DNA of 64,000 nucleotides from Bradyrhizobium symbiodeficiens (lineage in GTDB: Bacteria; Pseudomonadota; Alphaproteobacteria; Rhizobiales; Xanthobacteraceae), in assembly GCF_002266465.3 (NCBI RefSeq), contig NZ_CP029427.2:4652501-4716500 (forward strand), in the 5' to 3' direction. Of the stretch, positions 58,602-64,000 are shown piece by piece. The notes beneath the pieces are model-generated. The model was not told where the DNA came from, ran no database searches, and saw only the letters and a list, made by a program, of their open reading frames with translations. Made by a program: the position numbers and the translations under genes. Every line of letters begins with the position of its first letter. Position 1 is the stretch's first letter.

Positions 58602-59015
58602 TCACATCGCCTTGGCGAGCGCGAACAGCCGGAAATCCTCGAGCGCGGCGTGCCGATGGGGAGCGACTTCGCGCCGGTAAGTCTCGGTGTCGACGATCGA
58701 GCGGAAGGTGGCGAAATCGCCGTATTCATTGATCGCCGCTTCGTCCCAGCGTTCGCCTGGCGAGCCGACGAGGCTCGTCAGGACCGGCCCGGAAAACACC
58801 CGCACGAGCGGCTTACCGGCCGCGAGACGCCGGAATGCCGGCCTATAGCGTTCATGAAAGGCTTCGCGACCCGAGCAGGGCGCGGCGTCGAATCCGTCCT
58901 CGTAACGCGCATGCGCGCGGTAGCACAGCAGATTGAGCATATAGACCGGCTGGCCGGGTGGAATCGCGCGCTCGGCGGCGTCAAGGGCTTGCAGGGTGAT
59001 TTCGATGAGGCTCAT
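58602..59015 (-). CDS. DUF1330-like small protein
   Basis: The 137-residue protein resembles DUF1330/ABM-type monooxygenase-fold proteins: VYMLNLLCYRAHARYED, EAFHERYRPAFRRL, VRVFSGPVLTSLVG, INEYGDFATFRSIVDTETYRREVAPHRHAALEDFRLFALAKA. Metal or catalytic residues are not clear. The ATG at 59015 follows GGGACG. It is divergent from the LysR gene with 107 bp between the starts, so it is the likely target of that regulator. Confidence 0.72.
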   Translation of the reverse strand: MSLIEITLQALDAAERAIPPGQPVYMLNLLCYRAHARYEDGFDAAPCSGREAFHERYRPAFRRLAAGKPLVRVFSGPVLTSLVGSPGERWDEAAINEYGDFATFRSIVDTETYRREVAPHRHAALEDFRLFALAKAM

Positions 59016-59122
59016 GAGACGTCCCGTGTTTCCAGCGCCGCAGAATGCGCGCTGACGCTCCCTGTTTAGCCGTTCGGGAATGGCTCTTGTAGTGACCGCG
59101 TGGCCATGACTATGTGGACTAC

Positions 59123-60058
59123 ATGTCCACAACGAATTTGCCTCCCGATCTCTCGCGTCTCCTCGCCTTCGTCCGCGTCGTCGAGGCAGGCTCCTTTGCC
59201 GAAGCCGCGCGGCGGGCGGGGACGACCACCTCGGCGATGTCCAAGGCGGTCGCCCGCTTGGAAACGGCTCGCGGGTTGCGGCTTTTGCATCGCTCCACCC
59301 ATTCGTTGGCGCTGACCGAAGAGGGCGACAGGCTGATGGCGGCGGGACGCGCGTTGGTCGAAAGTCTCGCCCGTGTCCAATCCGCGCTCGGCGAAGTCGC
59401 GCGCGACGATGGCGGACGGGTGCGCGTGACCGCCCCTGCCTCGTTCGCCCGCGCCTGCATCCTGCCGCGACTGCCCGCATTCCTGCGCGAACGGCCGGAA
59501 ATCGAGATCGAGGTCAAATTCCGCAACGAGATTCTCGATCTCGCGGCGGAAGGCGTCGACGTCGCGATCCGCTCAGGGCCCCTCGACCGCGCGCCCGGCC
59601 ATCAGGCGCGGCGGCTTTGCACGTTCTCCTGGATCGCTTGCGCCTCGCCTGCCTATCTGAAGGCGCGCGGCGCGCCGGCGACTCCATACCAGCTTTCCGC
59701 GCACGACCATGTCGGCTTCCGCAATCCCGCGAGCGGTCAGATCCTGACCTGGCGCTTCGCCGACCCGCGCGGCAAAGGCCCCATTCGCGTCACGCCCAAG
59801 CCCAAGCACATTTGCGACGACGCGCACGCTTCGCTCGCTTTGATCGTGAATGGGTTTGGGATCGGCTGGGGGCCGGCGTGGCTCGTCGAGGAAGACCTTC
59901 GCACCGGCCGGCTGGTCGAAGTGCTTGCGCCCTGGCGCGCGTCTGGAGAACCCCTATGGATGCTGCGCACCTCCGACCGCCGCCCGCCCCTGCGCACGCA
60001 GCGCGTCATGTCGTTCCTCACCACGCTTGCCGCCGCGTTCAGCGACAAGGCGGTGTGA
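59123..60058 (+). CDS. LysR-family transcriptional regulator
   Basis: The 311-residue protein has the LysR winged helix at about 10-70 (LAFVRVVEAGSFAEAARRAG, AMSKAVARLETARGLRLLHRSTHS) and a substrate-binding domain from about 90 to 295, of the group with FEV-like RVRVTAPASFARACILPRLPAFL. The ATG at 59123 is preferred; a GTG three codons upstream (59114) is an alternative. It is divergent from the DUF1330-like gene and would control it. Confidence 0.88.
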   Translation: MSTTNLPPDLSRLLAFVRVVEAGSFAEAARRAGTTTSAMSKAVARLETARGLRLLHRSTHSLALTEEGDRLMAAGRALVESLARVQSALGEVARDDGGRVRVTAPASFARACILPRLPAFLRERPEIEIEVKFRNEILDLAAEGVDVAIRSGPLDRAPGHQARRLCTFSWIACASPAYLKARGAPATPYQLSAHDHVGFRNPASGQILTWRFADPRGKGPIRVTPKPKHICDDAHASLALIVNGFGIGWGPAWLVEEDLRTGRLVEVLAPWRASGEPLWMLRTSDRRPPLRTQRVMSFLTTLAAAFSDKAV

Positions 60059-60233
60059 AGCATCGTCGTCACCGAAATTCAGGCGCCAGGAAGCTGAGCG
60101 CCAGGTCCCAGGAGGTTAGCAGGCGAAGACCCCTCCTGGCAGACTCCATATCTCTGTGCGGGAAGGAGTGGACAGTCGCCTCTGTCGGGCCCCTTACGAT
60201 GGCAACAACTTCATCGCCTCACGCAACATCACC

Positions 60234-60992
60234 TCAGCCGCGGCGCGAGAGAAACTCCAGCACGCCGTTCTTGTAGACCTTGTCGCCGACCGCACGCATG
60301 TGGTCGCGGTTCGGAATGTCGAGCACTTCCGAGCCGGGGATGATCGCACCGAGCGCGCTGGCGCTTCCCGCGACGTCGTCGGTCGAGCCGACCGCGATCA
60401 GCACGGGCACGTTGATGCGTGCAGCCTCGTCCTTCGTCATGAGATCGCGTGTGCCACGCAGGCAGGCGGCGAGCGCTCGCCGGTCGGAGCGGGTCTGATC
60501 GGCGAAGGCGCGAAAGGTGCGGCCGACGGGATCGGTGACGTCGTCGAGCGATGGCGCCTCCAGCGCCTTCGCGACGTTCTCACCGGGGCCGGTGCCCTCG
60601 ATCAGGCCGCCGATGCCGATGCCGCCGAGGATCGCCGAGCGCAGGCGCTGCGGCTCTTTGAGGGATAGCCACGCGGTCATCCGTCCGCCCATCGAATAGC
60701 CCATGATGTCGGCCTGCGGGATGGCGAGATGATCCATGAGCGCAAGCACGTCGCCAGCCATTGTCGGAATAGAATATTGCGCGGGCTCGTAGAGCTTTGC
60801 GCTTTCGCCATGGCCGCGATTGTCGAGCGCAATCGCGCGGCGGCCGTTCTTGCGCAGCTCCGAGACCCAGGTCGGATAGACCCAGTTCACGTTCTTGCTG
60901 GAGGCAAAGCCGTGCACCAGGATGATCGGATCGCCCTCGCCTTCGTCGAGATAGGCAATTTCAACGGCGCCGTTGTGAAAGCTCGGCATCAT
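60234..60992 (-). CDS. Alpha/beta-fold hydrolase
   Basis: The 252-residue protein has the full triad: oxyanion-side HGFASSKNVNW, nucleophile Ser in GYSMGGRM (about residue 101), an Asp in GSTDD (about 209) and a His in NRDH (about 235). The cap region carries many Arg/Ala residues. It resembles 3-oxoadipate enol-lactonase/haloperoxidase-like hydrolases; the substrate is unknown. The ATG pair at 60992/60989 starts MMPSFHNG. No operon partners are seen. Confidence 0.87.
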   Translation of the reverse strand: MMPSFHNGAVEIAYLDEGEGDPIILVHGFASSKNVNWVYPTWVSELRKNGRRAIALDNRGHGESAKLYEPAQYSIPTMAGDVLALMDHLAIPQADIMGYSMGGRMTAWLSLKEPQRLRSAILGGIGIGGLIEGTGPGENVAKALEAPSLDDVTDPVGRTFRAFADQTRSDRRALAACLRGTRDLMTKDEAARINVPVLIAVGSTDDVAGSASALGAIIPGSEVLDIPNRDHMRAVGDKVYKNGVLEFLSRRG

Positions 60993-61105
60993 CAGTTCCG
61001 TGAGGTCTTGAGGGGAATGGTTGATCTTAGAGCACGATCCGGGAAAGTGTGCAGCGGTTTTCCGGCAACATCATGCTCAAACAATAACCCGAAGCGCGCC
61101 GCGCC

Positions 61106-62242
61106 TCAGGCCGTAACGGCCGCGTTTGCCAGAGCAGCTTCGGCTGCGATCCGGGCACGGCGCAGCCGCCGCGCCCGTTTGCGATCGCACCAGGCCTGGG
61201 TCAGGCGCTCGGTCGTCGCCTTGATGGATGAGAGAAGGCCGAACAGCGTCAGTCCCGCGCCGAAGAGCCACAGCGCCAGATCGAACGCGCCGCCGATCAG
61301 CAGCAGCGCGCCGCGGCCGAGCAGCTTCATGATCGCGCGCGCCTTGCCGCCCTGCGCTTCGGCAAGCCGCGCCGCGCGCGCGACGTCCTTCGGACCGTCG
61401 GCGATGCGCAGCGTATCCATCGCCCCGCGCGTGCCGGTCTTCTCGGCGACGCGGGTGATGTCCTTCCCGAGCCGGACCAGCGCGCCGGCCTTCTCGGCGC
61501 GGAACGCCGCCTTGATCGCGCTGACGGTCTCGCCCGGGCGGAACACGGAGCCCTTGGCCACGGCGTTCTGGAGCATCGGCGTATCGACGACCTCGCGCGC
61601 GGAGCGGCCGGCCCATTTGGCGAGCCCGTCGCCGAGCCGCCCGACCTTGCGCGCATCCTTCACCAGCGTCAGTCCGGCGCGCACCGGCGCGGCACCACCG
61701 ACGGACACGTAGGTGGCCGCCGTCACCGCAAGGCCGGCGGCCGCAAGCCCGAGCACGAGGCGGTCGGTGTCCTCGCCCATGGCAAGGTGCTTGCCCTCGC
61801 GCACCACGTCCCTGATGTCGCCGATCACGAAGAGATCGCCTGCCACCGTCCCGGAGAGGCTCGCGACGTCGTCGGCATTGCCGGTGACGAGACCGGTGGC
61901 GAACCGCTTGGCAAAATGCGAGGTGGAACTCTCGGCTTTGACCGCGTCATTGACGCGGCTCAGCAGGTCGTCGGGCAGCGCGATGTCGCGGTCACGCGCC
62001 AGCGCGACGAAACTGTCGGCGAGATCGGCATCGCCGGCGGCGAGCGCGGCTTCGATATTGTCCTGAACCAGGCGGTCATTGTGCCGCAGCAGTTGATCGA
62101 GCTTCAGCTCAGAGAGCACGGCTGGATCATCCTGGGCGGCGAGGATCGCGCCGGCCTCACGGGCGTGCGGTGCTACATGCGCTAGCAGGAAGCCGCAGGC
62201 CGCGATACCGGTCAACGCTGTGCTGATTCGCAGCCATTTCAT
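61106..62242 (-). CDS. Membrane protein, unknown function
   Basis: From the ATG at 62242 the protein is 378 residues. A signal-like or anchor helix is at 1-25 (MKWLRISTALTGIAACGFLL), a helical Asp/Ala/Leu-rich region extends to 170, a membrane segment is at about 150-172 (LVLGLAAAGLAVTAATYVSVG), a long amphipathic helical region follows, and another membrane stretch is near 320-345 (ALLLIGGAFDLALWLFGAGLTLFGLL). The C-terminus is very basic (DRKRARRLRRARIAAE). I know no family. Its ribosome binding site is weak and the frame is open to 62332. Confidence 0.65.
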   Translation of the reverse strand: MKWLRISTALTGIAACGFLLAHVAPHAREAGAILAAQDDPAVLSELKLDQLLRHNDRLVQDNIEAALAAGDADLADSFVALARDRDIALPDDLLSRVNDAVKAESSTSHFAKRFATGLVTGNADDVASLSGTVAGDLFVIGDIRDVVREGKHLAMGEDTDRLVLGLAAAGLAVTAATYVSVGGAAPVRAGLTLVKDARKVGRLGDGLAKWAGRSAREVVDTPMLQNAVAKGSVFRPGETVSAIKAAFRAEKAGALVRLGKDITRVAEKTGTRGAMDTLRIADGPKDVARAARLAEAQGGKARAIMKLLGRGALLLIGGAFDLALWLFGAGLTLFGLLSSIKATTERLTQAWCDRKRARRLRRARIAAEAALANAAVTA

Positions 62243-62549
62243 ATGGAAGAACCCGGCGATCCCTAAAATCGTCTGCGCCTTACGATTCCTCGTTCGGTAC
62301 AATTTGCTCGTCCAAGAGACATAGTATGCCAAAATTGCGACACAACGTCCCCGACGAAAGAAGGGCTTCTCTCAGGCCTCAAGATTGTGTCGAATTTGCA
62401 TGAGCAAATGAGCATGGGGCAATTGCGGAGCTTTCGGTTCCGCCGGACTAGCAATCACCTGCACCCGCCAGTATGGTCCGCGGCGCCTTAAAGATGCCGC
62501 GTCAGTTCGTGATTGTGTCTGCCGCCATTGCCACTCCAGGATGAGTTAG
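62243..62549. other. Intergenic region, nothing identified
   Basis: Divergent spacer between the leftward membrane protein gene and the zinc-finger protein gene. It is AT-richer than its surroundings and must hold two promoters, but I can point to no clear operator, RNA or small gene. Confidence 0.4.
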
Positions 62550-62795
62550 ATGTCCGACCATGTCGTCCCGCACTTCCACAACGATGCCGGTGTCCCCGTC
62601 ATCGAGATCGGCTCGCAAGAGTTCATGTGCGTGGGCGCCAACCCTCCGTTCGACCATCCCCACGTCTTCCTCGACCTCGGCAACGACAACGAGATCATCT
62701 GCCCCTACTGCTCGACGCTGTACCGCTTCGCGGCCGACCTGAAGCCGGGCGAAGCCCGTCCGCCGGAATGCGTCCTGAAGGACAAGGTGGCCTGA
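62550..62795 (+). CDS. Zinc-finger (zf-CHCC/COG4391) domain protein
   Basis: The 81-residue protein has the CHCC zinc-finger set: FDHPHVFLD (His), IICPYCSTLYRF (CxxC), together with an upstream Cys (EFMCVGAN). This resembles the C-terminal domain of mitochondrial NDUFS6 and bacterial stand-alone homologues of unknown role. AGGATGAGTTAG before the ATG provides the ribosome binding site. The downstream FAD monooxygenase starts 19 bp later. Confidence 0.88.
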   Translation: MSDHVVPHFHNDAGVPVIEIGSQEFMCVGANPPFDHPHVFLDLGNDNEIICPYCSTLYRFAADLKPGEARPPECVLKDKVA

Positions 62796-62814
62796 CCGCG
62801 TCCATCGGTCAGGG

Positions 62815-64000
62815 GTGGCGCTCTCCCGAACGATTGTCATCGCCGGTGCCGGCATCGGTGGACTGACGGCCGCGCTCGCGCTCGCAGCCCGCGGCTTTCG
62901 CATCGTCGTGCTGGAGAAGGCCGAGCGGCTCGAGGAAGTCGGCGCGGGCCTGCAACTCTCCCCCAATGCCAGCCGCGTGCTGGTCGCGCTCGGCCTCACC
63001 GAGCGTCTCAAGCTGCGCGCCGTCGTCCCGGAGGCGGTCTCGATCATGAGCGCGCGGGCCGGTGGCGAGCTGCTGCGCATGCCGCTCGGTGAAGCAGCTT
63101 CGGCGCGAGCCGGCGCGCCCTATTGGGTGGTGCACCGCGCCGACCTGCAATCGGCGCTGGCCGGCGCCGTTGCCGATCATCCCGACATCGACCTGAAGCT
63201 GGGCGCGACCTTCGAAGACGTCGCGCCTCATGCCAAGGGGCTCACGGTGGTCCATCGCAGCGGCACGATCCGCCGCAGCGATCTCGCCAGCGCGCTGATC
63301 GGCGCCGACGGGATCTGGTCGACGGTCCGCCAGCATCTGTTTCCCGAGGTGCAGCCGCGCTTCTCCGGACTGATCGCCTGGCGGGGCACGCTCGACGCCA
63401 CCCAACTGCCGAAGGACTACACCGCGCGCCGGGTACAGCTGTGGATGGGCCCGAACGCCCATCTCGTCGCCTATCCGATCGCGGGCGGACGCCAGATCAA
63501 TGTGGTCGCGGTGCTGCCCGGTACCTGGAACAGGCCGGGCTGGAGCACGCCCGGCGATCCGCTGGAGGTGATGGATGCCTTCGCCGCGCCGCGCTGGCCG
63601 GCCTCGGCGCGCATGATGCTCGCCACGGTCGACAGCTGGCGGAAATGGGCGCTGTTCGGCGTGCCCGAAGGCTGCCCCTGGAGCAAGGGTCCGGTGGCGC
63701 TGCTCGGCGATTCCGTGCACGCGATGCTGCCTTTTGCAGCCCAGGGCGCCGGCATGGCGATCGAGGATGCCGCCGTGCTCGCCCGGCACCTCAGCTTTGA
63801 AGCCGCCGAGAGCACGGCGGGCATCAGTGCTGCGCTGACGCAATATGGCCGTGCCCGCCAGGCGCGGGTGCGGCGGGTGCAGCGGACCGCGCGGCAGCAG
63901 GGCCGCATCTATCACCTCAGCGGTCCGCTTGCGGCCGCGCGCGATCTTGCGATCCGCGCGCTCGGCCCGGACCGCATGCTGGCGCGGCAGGACTGGATTT
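62815..64000 (+). CDS. FAD-dependent monooxygenase, C-terminus cut by window edge
   Basis: A GTG at 62815 opens a frame that runs without stop to the window edge (395 codons). The protein starts VALSRTIVIAGAGIGGLTAA, a dinucleotide-binding GxGxxG motif. It goes on with the DG motif near GADGIWSTVR (about residue 160) and GDSVHAMLPFAAQGAGMAIED near 300, the classic FAD-ribityl GD motif of class A aromatic hydroxylases (salicylate/UbiH type). The last residues in the window are DRMLARQDWI. The gene follows the zinc-finger gene closely (19 bp). The substrate is not predictable; the missing end is short. Confidence 0.88.
   Translation, partial: MALSRTIVIAGAGIGGLTAALALAARGFRIVVLEKAERLEEVGAGLQLSPNASRVLVALGLTERLKLRAVVPEAVSIMSARAGGELLRMPLGEAASARAGAPYWVVHRADLQSALAGAVADHPDIDLKLGATFEDVAPHAKGLTVVHRSGTIRRSDLASALIGADGIWSTVRQHLFPEVQPRFSGLIAWRGTLDATQLPKDYTARRVQLWMGPNAHLVAYPIAGGRQINVVAVLPGTWNRPGWSTPGDPLEVMDAFAAPRWPASARMMLATVDSWRKWALFGVPEGCPWSKGPVALLGDSVHAMLPFAAQGAGMAIEDAAVLARHLSFEAAESTAGISAALTQYGRARQARVRRVQRTARQQGRIYHLSGPLAAARDLAIRALGPDRMLARQDWI

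Noticed and set aside
62263..62454. Leftward 63-codon frame in the divergent spacer
   Set aside because: Basic, Cys-containing random-looking sequence without ribosome binding site or known pattern.
1..64000. Search by eye for tRNA, rRNA, insertion sequences, CRISPR arrays, phage genes and toxin-antitoxin pairs
   Set aside because: No T-loop GGTTCGAATCC-type words in cloverleaf context, no transposase or integrase motifs and no regularly spaced repeats were seen; a tool search could still find a diverged case.

Overview
The window is GC-rich chromosomal DNA from an alphaproteobacterium. Gene content and style point to Bradyrhizobium or a close Nitrobacteraceae relative: DUF3126, a short Rmf-like protein, an Omp31/RopB-type barrel, PAS_5 and GrlR-type proteins, and REP-type repeats of the 'tagcccggatgagcgcagc' and 'cgtcattgcgagcgcagc' kinds. 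This placement rests on recognition, not on a search. I see no rRNA or tRNA genes, no CRISPR array, no transposase and no phage genes. It reads as ordinary chromosome with short, mostly independent transcription units.

Layout. 0-5 kb: end of a periplasmic protein gene, yidD, a small membrane protein, then a leftward MFS transporter / MOSC protein / 2Fe-2S reductase operon divergent from an XRE-cupin regulator. 5-11.4 kb: an amino-acid permease coupled to a secreted protein, a hydrolase-like lipoprotein, a GrlR-type protein, an MFS exporter. 11.6-18 kb: thrS, nitroreductase, Tat-type serine hydrolase, and a PAS-GGDEF-EAL protein. 18.1-19.1 kb: a gene-free kilobase with a REP-like cruciform and a large structured repeat. 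19.1-22.7 kb: two paralogous acyl-CoA dehydrogenases flanking a cysteine-rich SufR-like regulator. 22.7-33 kb: LysR/quinone reductase pair, patatin, CBS protein, rhomboid protease, PAS_5, membrane-anchored DJ-1 protein, small secreted proteins. 33-44.5 kb: DEAD-box helicase, cupin, GFA protein, zinc alcohol dehydrogenase, two MFS transporters, a tandem PilZ protein, a LapG-type cysteine peptidase, a CYTH-CHAD protein. 44.5-50.6 kb: GntR regulator divergent from a complete polyamine-type ABC importer followed by an Asp/Glu/hydantoin racemase-like enzyme. 50.8-64 kb: outer-membrane barrel, secreted Gly-rich proteins, gamma carbonic anhydrase, cysE, a large membrane protein, LysR/DUF1330-like pair, alpha/beta hydrolase, a zinc-finger protein and a truncated FAD monooxygenase.

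The most interesting parts are (i) the acyl-CoA dehydrogenase pair, in which both enzymes carry Asp where the usual catalytic Glu is expected, both promoters share a 24-nt element, and the gene between them encodes a regulator with SufR-like cysteine spacing; (ii) the structured repeat at about 18.4-18.95 kb, which folds into nested stems and looks like an RNA or mobile repeat rather than a gene; and (iii) a small protein gene at 44566. Start codons were chosen by Shine-Dalgarno sequence and family length, and several GTG/TTG starts are proposed.
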